The position numbers and the translations under genes are program-made. A stretch of DNA of 24,002 nt from positions 1 to 24,002 of the forward strand of contig CAZFHZ010000046.1 in NCBI GenBank assembly GCA_964519015.1, in the 5' to 3' direction. The notes under the pieces were generated by a model. The model saw only the letters and a list, made by a program, of their open reading frames with translations, did not search any database and had not been told where the DNA came from. This document shows, piece after piece, positions 6,943 to 13,863 of this stretch. This DNA is from CAZFHZ01 sp964519015 (lineage in GTDB: Bacteria > Blakebacterota > Blakebacteria > Blakebacterales > CAYUVJ01). Position 1 is the stretch's first letter, and each line of letters begins with the position of its first letter.

Positions 6943-8220
6943 ATGACCGGCATCGAAGCGATCGACGCACTCGAGATCCTGGATTCGCGCGGCAACCCCA
7001 CCCTCGAGGTGGAGGTCCTGCTGGAGGGGGGGGCCCTCGGTCGGGCGGCCGTGCCCTCGGGCGCCTCCACCGGTGAGCACGAGGCGCTGGAGCTGCGGGA
7101 CGGCGACCCGGAGCGTTTCCTGGGCAAGGGGGTCACCCAGGCGGTGGCCAACGTCACCGAGGTGATCGCCCCCGAACTGATCGGCTGGGACGCCACCGAC
7201 CAGTCGGGGCTCGACCGCTTCCTGATCGAGCTGGACGGCACCCCCGACAAGTCGCGGCTGGGCGCGAACGCCCTGCTGGGGGTGAGTCTGGCGGTGGCCC
7301 ACGCCGCTTCCGAACAGGTGGGGTTGCCCCTCTTCATGTACCTGGGGGGTCCCACCGCCCGGCGGCTCCCGGTGCCCCTGATGAACGTGGTCAACGGCGG
7401 CGTCCACGCCGACAACCCGCTCGACATCCAGGAGTTCATGCTGGTCCCCTACGGCTTCGCGAGTTTCAGCGAGGCGCTCCGGGCGGGAGTGGAGACCTTC
7501 CACCATCTCAAGAAGATCCTCAAGGGGAAGGGACTGAGCACGGCGGTGGGGGATGAGGGAGGGTTCGCCCCCGCCCTGGCTTCCACCACCGACGCCCTCG
7601 ATGTGCTCCTGGAGGCCGTCGAGCAGGCCGGTTACCGGCCGGGGGAGCAGATCGGTCTGGCCGTCGACTGCGCGGCCAGCGGGTTCCACGACCCGAAGGC
7701 CGGTCTCTACCGGTTCAAGGGGGAGGGGATCGACCGCGACGTGGAAGCGTTGATCGCCTTCTACGCCTCGCTGCTGGAGGACTACCCCATCCTCTCCATC
7801 GAGGACGGGATGGGCGAGGATGACTGGGCGGGCTGGCGCGCCCTGACCGGGGAACTGGGGGGCCGGGTCCAGCTGATCGGGGACGATATCTTCGTCACCA
7901 GCATGGACCGCCTGCAGGAGGGGATCGAACAGGGAGCGGCCAACGCCATCCTGATCAAGGTCAACCAGATCGGGACCTTGACCGAGACGATCGACTGCGT
8001 GGAGCTGGCCGCCCGCAACGGCTATGCCCAGATCATCAGCCACCGCAGTGGCGAGACCGAGGATTCCACGATCGCCGACCTGGCGGTGGCCACCGGCTGC
8101 GGGCAGATCAAGACCGGCTCGGCCAGCCGGAGCGACCGCCTGGCCAAGTACAACCAGCTGCTGCGGATCGAGGCGCTGCTGGGGGAGACGGCGATCTACC
8201 CGGGACCCGAGATCTTTTAG
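6943..8220 (+). CDS. eno: Enolase (phosphopyruvate hydratase)
   Basis: A 425-residue glycolytic enzyme interconverting 2-phosphoglycerate and phosphoenolpyruvate. All main motifs are present: ALEILDSRGNPTLEVEV, the mobile loop PSGASTGEHEA, MNVVNGGVHADNPLDIQEFM, GDEGGFAP with the catalytic-site Glu205, the metal-binding Asp242, SIEDGMGEDDW, LIGDDIFVT, ILIKVNQIGTLTET with the catalytic base Lys339, SHRSGETEDSTIADLAV, and GQIKTGS with Lys390. One oddity is Gly247 in the CAASGF motif, where most bacterial enolases have glutamate (CAASEF). Start ATG 6943 follows GAGGGG and lies 33 bases after the barrel gene. The enolase-FtsB order downstream is common in bacteria. Its stop codon lies inside a long hairpin. 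Confidence 0.97.
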   Translation: MTGIEAIDALEILDSRGNPTLEVEVLLEGGALGRAAVPSGASTGEHEALELRDGDPERFLGKGVTQAVANVTEVIAPELIGWDATDQSGLDRFLIELDGTPDKSRLGANALLGVSLAVAHAASEQVGLPLFMYLGGPTARRLPVPLMNVVNGGVHADNPLDIQEFMLVPYGFASFSEALRAGVETFHHLKKILKGKGLSTAVGDEGGFAPALASTTDALDVLLEAVEQAGYRPGEQIGLAVDCAASGFHDPKAGLYRFKGEGIDRDVEALIAFYASLLEDYPILSIEDGMGEDDWAGWRALTGELGGRVQLIGDDIFVTSMDRLQEGIEQGAANAILIKVNQIGTLTETIDCVELAARNGYAQIISHRSGETEDSTIADLAVATGCGQIKTGSASRSDRLAKYNQLLRIEALLGETAIYPGPEIF

Positions 8221-8249
8221 AGTCCCGAGTTTCTGACTTGGGACTCTAA
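8217..8249. terminator. Perfectly placed inverted repeat spanning the eno stop codon
   Basis: Bases 8217-8230 pair with 8236-8249 (14 bp, one G.U) around the loop TTCTG. The TAG stop of eno is part of the left arm. No T tract follows on either strand, so this is not a classical intrinsic terminator; it could be a rho-assisted terminator, an mRNA 3'-end stabiliser or a processing site that lowers ftsB expression relative to eno. ftsB starts 17 bases after the right arm. Confidence 0.5.
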
Positions 8250-8266
8250 GCGGGCAGGAGCAGGGG

Positions 8267-8629
8267 ATGAGAGAAGAAAGCGGTACCGGTTTCCGTCGCT
8301 TCCGGCGGCCGCGCCGGCCCGGGGCACCCCCCCTGCGCCGGCTGGTCCTGGTCTCGCTGGCCGTCGTGCTGGCCTACCTTCTCCTGCTGAGCGACTTCGG
8401 GCTGCTTCGCCGCTGGCAGCTGGCCCGCCAGGCGGCCCGCGAGCGCGCCCGGATCGAGGAACTGGAGGCGCGCAAGACGGAGCTGGAACGGGAGCGGGAA
8501 CGTCTGACCGACCCTGAATACCTGGAGCGGGTGGCCCGTGAAGAACACGGGATGGTGCGGCCGGGGGAGCAGGTCTACCGGGTCGCCGTGCCCGACACCG
8601 GCAAGAGCGGGAAGAAGGAGCGACCGTGA
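8267..8629 (+). CDS. ftsB: Septum formation initiator FtsB/DivIC-like protein
   Basis: A small 120-residue bitopic membrane protein. A basic cytoplasmic N-terminus (RRFRRPRRP) precedes one transmembrane segment at about residues 24-43, then a charged heptad-like coiled coil rich in Glu, Arg and Leu (about 47-80), then the family end DPEYLERVAREEHGMVRPGEQVY. FtsB-type proteins form the FtsQLB divisome subcomplex that licenses septal peptidoglycan synthesis. Its position right after eno is the classic bacterial arrangement. Start ATG 8267 is preceded by AGGAGCAGGGG. The stop overlaps the next GTG by 4 bases, coupling it to the DUF502 gene. Confidence 0.88.
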   Translation: MREESGTGFRRFRRPRRPGAPPLRRLVLVSLAVVLAYLLLLSDFGLLRRWQLARQAARERARIEELEARKTELERERERLTDPEYLERVAREEHGMVRPGEQVYRVAVPDTGKSGKKERP

Positions 8630-9336
8630 GCCCGGGACGTGAACATCGCCTGCGACGTTACTTTGTGGCCGGTCTGCTCGTGCTGGTCCCGGTGCTCATC
8701 ACCCTCTTCATCGTCCAGCAACTCTTCCTGCTCATCGCCGGGATCCTCTCCGGTCCGATCACCTTCGCGCTGGGAGGAGCCGATGCGCTTCAGGAGCCGC
8801 TCCCTCTACTGGGCTGGGCGGGACTGAAGATTGGGCACCTGGTGCCCGGGATCAGCACGCTGGCCCTCCTGGTGCTCATCCTGGTCACCGGAGGGCTGGC
8901 CCGCAATTTCGTAGGTGCCCGCGCGCTGGCCGTGGGGGAGCGGCTCCTGGAACAGATCCCGGGGGTGCGCAACATCTACACGGCCGTCCGCCAGATCAGT
9001 AATACCCTGCTGGGGAGTCAGCAGAACGTGTTCCGGCACGCGGTGCTTTTCGAGTACCCCCGTCCCGGCACCTGGTCGATCGGGTTTGTGACCGAGGGCT
9101 CTGACTTCAATTTCACCGCCGAGCCGGGGAGCGTCCCCCACCAGCACATCTTCCTGCCCACCACGCCCAACCCCACCAGCGGCTACCTGCTCTTCGTGCC
9201 CCGTCGTGACTGCGTGGAGCTGGACATCTCGGTGGAGGACGCCCTCAAGCTCATTATCTCAGGCGGAGCGGTCACCCCCGAGAGCTTCCGCCGTGCCACC
9301 ACCACCGATGCGGGCAAAGAGCCCACGTCGGTCTGA
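8626..9336 (+). CDS. DUF502 family integral membrane protein
   Basis: A 236-residue protein starting at a GTG that overlaps the ftsB stop (GTGA), with AAGGAG upstream. Two hydrophobic hairpins are visible: residues about 12-42 (YFVAGLLVLVPVLITLFIV onward) and about 68-95 (VPGISTLALLVLILVTGGL). The conserved DUF502 core follows: LLEQIPGVRNIYTAVRQIS, then VLFEYPRPGTWSIGFVTE, HIFLPTTPNPTSGYLLFVPR and a DALKLIISGGAVTP end, which together are diagnostic. The family is widespread in bacteria and plant plastids (LCV-like) but has no settled biochemical role. Nothing here reveals the function; coupling to ftsB may be regulatory only. Confidence 0.85.
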   Translation: MSPGREHRLRRYFVAGLLVLVPVLITLFIVQQLFLLIAGILSGPITFALGGADALQEPLPLLGWAGLKIGHLVPGISTLALLVLILVTGGLARNFVGARALAVGERLLEQIPGVRNIYTAVRQISNTLLGSQQNVFRHAVLFEYPRPGTWSIGFVTEGSDFNFTAEPGSVPHQHIFLPTTPNPTSGYLLFVPRRDCVELDISVEDALKLIISGGAVTPESFRRATTTDAGKEPTSV

Positions 9337-9361
9337 TGACCCCGGGCCGGGAGTCGCGATC

Positions 9362-10750
9362 ATGCCGCGCACCCTCGACGACCTCGAAGAGCACAAGCGG
9401 GAACTGGTCACTACTCTCGATCACCTGCTCGCGCAGGGAGTCGAATCGACCGGTCTGGTCCGCAACCTCCTGGCGGGGCTGCATTATGCCGACCTGGCCG
9501 ACGTGCTCGATGTGCTCGAACCGGAGCGGGCGGCCGCCATCCTGGGTCTGCTCGATCTCGGGACCGCTTCCGACGCGCTGGCCGAGATGGAGGAGGAACC
9601 GCGGGGAGGGATCGCGGAGATCGTCGACCCGAAGACGCTGGCCACCCTGGTCGAGGAGATGGATTCCGACGACGCCGCCGACGTGGTCGGAGAAATGGAC
9701 GCTCCCCTCGCCGCGGCGGTCCTCGAACATGTCTCGGCCGAGGAACGGAAGGACATCCGTGAACTGCTCGTCCACGACGAGGAGACCGCCGGCGGACTCA
9801 TGGCGGCCGAGTTCGTGGTCGTGCACGACACCTCGACCGTAGACCAGTCGATCGAGGCGATCCGCTACCTGGCCGCCGAGATCGAGGACATCTACTACGT
9901 CTATGTGGTCGACGACGAGGAACACCTGACCGGACTGGTCTCGCTGCCCGATCTGCTGCTCAACCCCGGGGAGCGCCGGGTCCAGGACATCATGGACCGG
10001 GACATCGTTTCGGCACCGGTCTGGATGGACCAGGAGGAAGTGGCCCGGCTGGTGGCCCAGTACGACCTGGCCGCCATCCCGGTCGTGGATGGGGCGGGGC
10101 GTCTGGTGGGACGGATCACCCACGACGACATCGCCGACGTGCTGGAGGATGAGCGGGAGGAGGACATCCACCGGATGGCCGGTGTGATCGGCGAGGAGTT
10201 CCATGAGCGCTCCTCGCTGCGGGTGGCCGCCCGGCGACTTCCCTGGATCGTCACCAGCCTGATCAGTGCTCTGCTGGCCAGCGTGATCATCAGCCTCAAC
10301 CACTCCCTGCTCGAGTCCTACATCGCCCTGGCCGCCTTCTTCCCGGTGATCACCGCCATCGGCGGCAACATCGGACTGCAGTCCTCCACCATCGTGGTCC
10401 GCGGGCTGGCCACCGGACAGATGGACCTGGTCCACGTGGGAAGCCGCATCCTCAAGGAACTGCGGGTCGGGATCGCTATGGGGATCGCCTGCGGCCTGGT
10501 GGTCGGGCTGGTCTCCTGGGTCTGGATGGACGAAATGGCCCTGGGACTGGTGGTCGGACTGAGCATGCTCACCGCCATCACGGTCGCGGCCACCATGGGA
10601 GCGCTGGTACCGATCACCTTCGACCGCCTGCAGGTCGACCCGGCCCTGGCCACCGGCCCCTTCGTGACCATGTCGAACGACATCATCGGCCTGATCATCT
10701 ACTTCTCCCTGGCCGGCATCCTCCTGCGCGCCTTCGGGATTGTGGCCTGA
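9362..10750 (+). CDS. mgtE: Magnesium transporter MgtE
   Basis: A 462-residue Mg2+ channel/transporter of the inner membrane. The order matches the family: an N-terminal MgtE_N helical domain rich in aspartate and glutamate (about 35-138), two CBS domains (about 145-205 and 207-265) which gate the pore in response to cytosolic Mg2+, a linking plug helix (EDIHRMAGVIGEEFHERSSL), and five hydrophobic segments (about 285-462). The pore signature FFPVITAIGGNIGLQSSTIVVR and the final-helix TGPFVTMSNDIIG, whose Asp440 corresponds to the Mg2+-coordinating aspartate of the Thermus protein, are present. The start was placed at ATG 9362 with GGGAG upstream; the frame is open further upstream, but that part runs through the DUF502 gene and is not MgtE-like. 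recO follows after 3 bases. Confidence 0.95.
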   Translation: MPRTLDDLEEHKRELVTTLDHLLAQGVESTGLVRNLLAGLHYADLADVLDVLEPERAAAILGLLDLGTASDALAEMEEEPRGGIAEIVDPKTLATLVEEMDSDDAADVVGEMDAPLAAAVLEHVSAEERKDIRELLVHDEETAGGLMAAEFVVVHDTSTVDQSIEAIRYLAAEIEDIYYVYVVDDEEHLTGLVSLPDLLLNPGERRVQDIMDRDIVSAPVWMDQEEVARLVAQYDLAAIPVVDGAGRLVGRITHDDIADVLEDEREEDIHRMAGVIGEEFHERSSLRVAARRLPWIVTSLISALLASVIISLNHSLLESYIALAAFFPVITAIGGNIGLQSSTIVVRGLATGQMDLVHVGSRILKELRVGIAMGIACGLVVGLVSWVWMDEMALGLVVGLSMLTAITVAATMGALVPITFDRLQVDPALATGPFVTMSNDIIGLIIYFSLAGILLRAFGIVA

Positions 10751-10753
10751 GCC

Positions 10754-11557
10754 GTGCCCCTGGTGACCCTGGATGCGGTGGTGCTGCGCTCCCAGCCGTG
10801 GAGTGAGAGCAGTCGGATCGTGACCTTCCTGGCCCGGGAGCGGGGGGTGGTCAAGGCCATGGCCCGGGGGGCACGCGGACCGAAGGGACGCTTCGGGGCC
10901 TCTCTCGAACCGCTCCAGCGGGTGCGGATCACGCTCAGTGTACGCCCTACCCGCGAGCTCCAGACGCTCACCCAGGCCGACCTGCTCCACCCTTTCGCCC
11001 GGCTGCGGGAAGACCTCTTCCGGGCCACCTATGCGCAGGCGCTGGCCGAACTGCTGGTCCGGCTGGTGCCGGCCGAGCAGCCGGCCGAGGAGACGAGCGA
11101 CCTGCTCCTAGAAGCGCTCACCACGCTCGAGGAGGGTTCGGGCGATCCGCAGCTCGTCTTCCTGGCCGCCCAGCTCCACCTGGCGACGGTCCTGGGCTAC
11201 GCCCTCCACACCGGGGCATGCCTGGAGTGCGGATCCCTGCTCCCGGACGGGGGGACTTTCCTGACCGCCCGAGGAGGACTGCTCTGCGGGATTTGCCGTC
11301 CCGCCCGGGAAGGGGGCTATCCGGTCGGCGGGGAAACGACGGCCCTGCTCGACCGCCTGGGGGCGGCCGACGCCTTCGCCGCGACGGGTGCGCTCAACCC
11401 CTCCCGCCGGGCCCGGCAGGAATCGGCCCGGGTGCTCCGGCGCCATTTGGAGTATCATACGGAGACCGATCTGACTCTCCGCGCGCTCCGGTTGGCCGAA
11501 TCACTGGAGCGTTATGAAACACCTGCCCCATCGAAGGAAGTTGAAGGGAGCCGTTGA
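10754..11557 (+). CDS. recO: DNA repair protein RecO
   Basis: A 267-residue recombination mediator of the RecFOR pathway that anneals DNA and helps load RecA on SSB-coated strands. The N-terminal OB fold is clear (DAVVLRSQPWSESSRIVTFLARERGVVKAMARGARG, about residues 7-42), followed by the helical middle and a zinc-finger-like site made by Cys156-x2-Cys159 and Cys178-x2-Cys181, as in Deinococcus RecO. The C-terminal RRHLEYHTETDLTLRALRL fits the family end. It starts at GTG 10754, three bases after mgtE. The 3' end overlaps one of the possible starts of the sigma factor gene. Confidence 0.92.
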   Translation: MPLVTLDAVVLRSQPWSESSRIVTFLARERGVVKAMARGARGPKGRFGASLEPLQRVRITLSVRPTRELQTLTQADLLHPFARLREDLFRATYAQALAELLVRLVPAEQPAEETSDLLLEALTTLEEGSGDPQLVFLAAQLHLATVLGYALHTGACLECGSLLPDGGTFLTARGGLLCGICRPAREGGYPVGGETTALLDRLGAADAFAATGALNPSRRARQESARVLRRHLEYHTETDLTLRALRLAESLERYETPAPSKEVEGSR

Positions 11558-12221
11558 GGGGAATGTATTCACGATGAGTCCCAAAGACGGTTCGCTCACA
11601 TCCCTTTCGGACGAAGTCCTGGTGGGACGTATCGCGAAGGGGAACCGGTACGCCTTCGAGGAGTTGGGTCGCCGCTACCTAAAGAAGGCGTACTCGATCG
11701 CGCTTCGGATGACGAGGAACCCGGAGGACGCCTGGGACCTGGCGCAGGACGCCCTGGTGGAGATCCACCGGTCGGCGTCGTCGTTCGACCGCCGGTTCTC
11801 CTTTTCCTCCTGGTTCTATCGCATCGTGGTCAACAAGACGCTCAACTTCCTGAAGCGCGAGAAGCTCCGCAGTGGCGCGTTCGCGGCCGGGATGGAGGAC
11901 AAGTTCCTCGGCTCGAAGGGCGTTTCGATGCGGGGGGGGGATCCGGCCGACCCGGAGGAGGATTACACCTCCGGGACCCTGGTGGAGGGCACCGACCCCG
12001 AACGGGACTTCGAGGCGGCGCAGCTCCGGCTGCACATCCGGGAGGCGCTCGACACCCTCTCGCCGGAGCAGCGCACGGTGGTGGTCCTCTTCGACCTGGA
12101 GGGATTCAGCCACCGGGAGATCGCGGGGATCATGGATTGTCCTGAAGGAACCGTGATGAGCCGGTTGCATTACGGGAGACTCAAACTGAGAGAACAGCTC
12201 GAGCGGATACTGATGTCATGA
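11514..12221 (+). CDS. ECF (RpoE-like) RNA polymerase sigma factor
   Basis: A 235-residue sigma-70-family protein. Region 2 runs from about residue 35 to 100 (YAFEELGRRYLKKAYSIALR, the DAWDLAQDALVEIHRS core-binding helix and FSSWFYRIVVNKTLNFLKRE). Region 4 runs from about 172 to 228 with SPEQRTVVVLFDLEGFSHREI and the helix-turn-helix MDCPEGTVMSRLHYGRLKLR. The linker contains a nine-G run in the DNA (11932-11940). The ATG at 11514 has GGAG five bases upstream but sits 44 bases inside recO; ATG 11574, after TTGAGGGG, would give a 215-residue protein beginning MSPKDGSLTSLSD and is almost as likely. The stop overlaps the anti-sigma start as ATGA, the standard layout of an autoregulated sigma/anti-sigma pair. 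The target promoters are unknown. Confidence 0.92.
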   Translation: MKHLPHRRKLKGAVEGNVFTMSPKDGSLTSLSDEVLVGRIAKGNRYAFEELGRRYLKKAYSIALRMTRNPEDAWDLAQDALVEIHRSASSFDRRFSFSSWFYRIVVNKTLNFLKREKLRSGAFAAGMEDKFLGSKGVSMRGGDPADPEEDYTSGTLVEGTDPERDFEAAQLRLHIREALDTLSPEQRTVVVLFDLEGFSHREIAGIMDCPEGTVMSRLHYGRLKLREQLERILMS

Positions 12222-12736
12222 ACGACTGCCCGATGTCGTCACGTCTGACCGCCCTGCGTGAGGGGTGGCTGGAATCGGAAGAGGCCGAGGCACTGCGGCA
12301 CCACGTCCAGGCCTGCGGACTCTGCCGGTCGGTACTCGACCGGTTGGAGGAGGCGGTCCACTTGCTGGCCCGGGAAGCGGTCCCGGTGGATCCGCCCTCC
12401 GCCGGCTACGAGACCCTGCTGGAAGAGACGCTGCGGGCCCGCGACCATGTGCCGCTCCCCGCCCGCCCGGCCCGCATCTGGTTCCTGCGGACCGCGGCCG
12501 TGGCTGCCGTGCTGATGCTGGTCGTGGGTTCCTGGCTGCTGCTGCACCAGAGCGGTCCGGCCTCCGGAGTGCCGGTCGCGGTGACTGCCCCGGCCCCCGA
12601 CGACCTGGACCTCTTCGAGGAGGACCACGCCCTGGCCTCCGACCGGATCCCCTTCTCCGGCGGGGCCTACCTGACCGTGCTCGCCCAGAGCAGTGAACAG
12701 CAGCGGGCCGTGCGCCGGGACCGTGAACGGAAATAA
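12218..12736 (+). CDS. Membrane-bound zinc-finger anti-sigma factor
   Basis: A 172-residue protein coupled to the sigma gene by an ATGA overlap. The N-terminal zinc-binding anti-sigma (ZAS) signature His29-x3-Cys33-x2-Cys36 lies in a helical cytoplasmic domain, with Cys4 as a possible extra ligand. One transmembrane segment is evident at about residues 88-109 (FLRTAAVAAVLMLVVGSWLL), leaving a periplasmic tail of about 60 residues rich in Asp/Glu. By family precedent the ZAS domain holds the ECF sigma inactive at the membrane until the tail is cleaved or altered by a stress signal. The next gene encodes an RseB-like partner expected to bind this tail, making it the RseA analogue. Confidence 0.88.
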   Translation: MNDCPMSSRLTALREGWLESEEAEALRHHVQACGLCRSVLDRLEEAVHLLAREAVPVDPPSAGYETLLEETLRARDHVPLPARPARIWFLRTAAVAAVLMLVVGSWLLLHQSGPASGVPVAVTAPAPDDLDLFEEDHALASDRIPFSGGAYLTVLAQSSEQQRAVRRDRERK

Positions 12737-12740
12737 CCGC

Positions 12741-13787
12741 GTGCGATCAATCCGTCGCCGACAGTGGTTCCTCTGCGGGGCGGCCCTCGGGGCCGCCCTC
12801 GTGGTGAGTGCACCCGGCGGGCGGGTCCAGGCCATCCAGGACCCCCTCCGCGAGGTCCTGGCCCGCCAGAAGAACATCTCCTTCGAGGGAGAACGCCTGA
12901 GAGTCATGGTCCGGAGCGACTCCCTGAAGAGCCGGATCACCAACCGTCAGCTCGTGCGACACCGCTCCGACAGCGACTACCGGATCGATTACCTCGACCT
13001 GCCCGAAGGCCGGGAATATCACCTCCTGGCCGAAGGGAACCGGGTCTACGAATGGCAGGACGATGAACGCGTCCAGGTAAGCGAGCGAAGCGAGGACCAG
13101 ACCCTGGGACTGGTCATCAGCCCCGCCTATCTCGACCTGCTGGAGGCCAACTATCGGATCACCCGCCGGCGGGGGGAGACGGTCGCCGGCCGAAGCACGT
13201 GGGACCTGCGGATCACCGGCCGCAACCCCGGTCGTCCCTCCATCCGGGCCTGGATCGACACCGAACACGGCGTCCCCCTGCGCCTGGAGCGCTACGACGA
13301 GCAGGGCGAGCTCTACATGCAGACCGAGTACCAGTCGATCCGCTTCGGGGTCACCCTCGAGGACGGGGTTTTCCAGCTCCCCGACCAGGCGGAACTGCGC
13401 TCCTCCTCCAGGGGCACCCAGTACGATGAGCCCGAGGCGCTGGCGGAGAAGACGGGACTGCCCGCCCCGCTGCTGCAGCGCCCCCCCGAAGGGTTCCGTC
13501 TCGACCGGATCATCCACCTGGTCCGGCGGGACCGCCAGTACGTCCAGACCTTCTATTCGGACGGGCTGGCCACGCTCTCGGTCTTCGCCGAGCGCCGGCC
13601 CGATGAAGCGCCCGTGGGCAGCACCGAGCGGGTGCATACGGTCCGTTCGGGGGTGCGGGGGGGACAGGCCTGGGCGCAGGGCTGGATCGGGCCCGATCGT
13701 ATCACCCTGTTCAGCGACGACCTTTCCGAGGCGGAACTGGTACGCAGCATCTCCAGCGCGGTTCTGGCCACCCGGCCCCCCGACTGA
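12741..13787 (+). CDS. RseB/MucB-like exported sigma-factor regulatory protein
   Basis: A 348-residue exported protein if the GTG at 12741 is used; it gives a clean signal peptide (MRSIRRRQWF start, hydrophobic FLCGAALGAALVVSA, cleavage near RVQA). GTG 12723 and GTG 12693 are in-frame alternatives that overlap the anti-sigma gene. The mature protein looks like MucB/RseB: an N-terminal LolA-like half (about 30-205) with the early SFEGERLRVMVRSD strand, EGNRVYEWQDD, and WIDTEHGVPLRLERYDEQGELYMQTEYQSI, and a smaller C-terminal half with GFRLDRIIHLVRRDRQYVQTFYSDGLATLSVFAE. In Proteobacteria RseB binds RseA in the periplasm, blocks DegS-initiated cleavage and senses mislocalised LPS. Placement third in the sigma-anti-sigma operon supports that role. 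The identity is from architecture and context, with moderate sequence resemblance. Confidence 0.8.
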   Translation: MRSIRRRQWFLCGAALGAALVVSAPGGRVQAIQDPLREVLARQKNISFEGERLRVMVRSDSLKSRITNRQLVRHRSDSDYRIDYLDLPEGREYHLLAEGNRVYEWQDDERVQVSERSEDQTLGLVISPAYLDLLEANYRITRRRGETVAGRSTWDLRITGRNPGRPSIRAWIDTEHGVPLRLERYDEQGELYMQTEYQSIRFGVTLEDGVFQLPDQAELRSSSRGTQYDEPEALAEKTGLPAPLLQRPPEGFRLDRIIHLVRRDRQYVQTFYSDGLATLSVFAERRPDEAPVGSTERVHTVRSGVRGGQAWAQGWIGPDRITLFSDDLSEAELVRSISSAVLATRPPD

Positions 13788-13796
13788 CCGACCACC

Positions 13797-13821
13797 CCGG
13801 GGGAGGAGCGCGAACCCCCGG
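13797..13821 (+). other. Short GC-rich hairpin between the RseB-like gene and the DUF2723 gene
   Basis: Seven base pairs (13797-13803 with 13815-13821) enclose an 11-base loop, with no T tract after it. It sits in the 76-base gap separating the stress cassette from the glycan locus and could be a weak terminator or boundary. GC-rich DNA makes such hairpins common, so the call is tentative. Confidence 0.25.
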
Positions 13822-13863
13822 ACGCCTTGACTTCCACCCCCTGTGCAGGCAACCTGTAAGGCC

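Noticed and set aside
5890..8043. A 717-codon open frame on the minus strand opposite the barrel and enolase genes
   Set aside because: It is the antisense shadow of two clearly identified genes, composed of Gly/Gln/His/Pro/Val-rich sequence without a family motif; similar shadows occur opposite mgtE, DUF2723 and the GT genes.
12803..12819. A 17-base sequence repeated at the start of the gene at 20306 (GGTGAGTGCACCCGGCG)
   Set aside because: The two copies lie in unrelated contexts (a signal peptide and a start codon) and one such match is plausible by chance at this base composition.
13827..13860. TTGACT followed by CAACCT or TGTAAG as a promoter for the DUF2723 gene
   Set aside because: The -35 match is good but no -10 hexamer fits at 16-18 bases, and the implied start would fall on the ATG.
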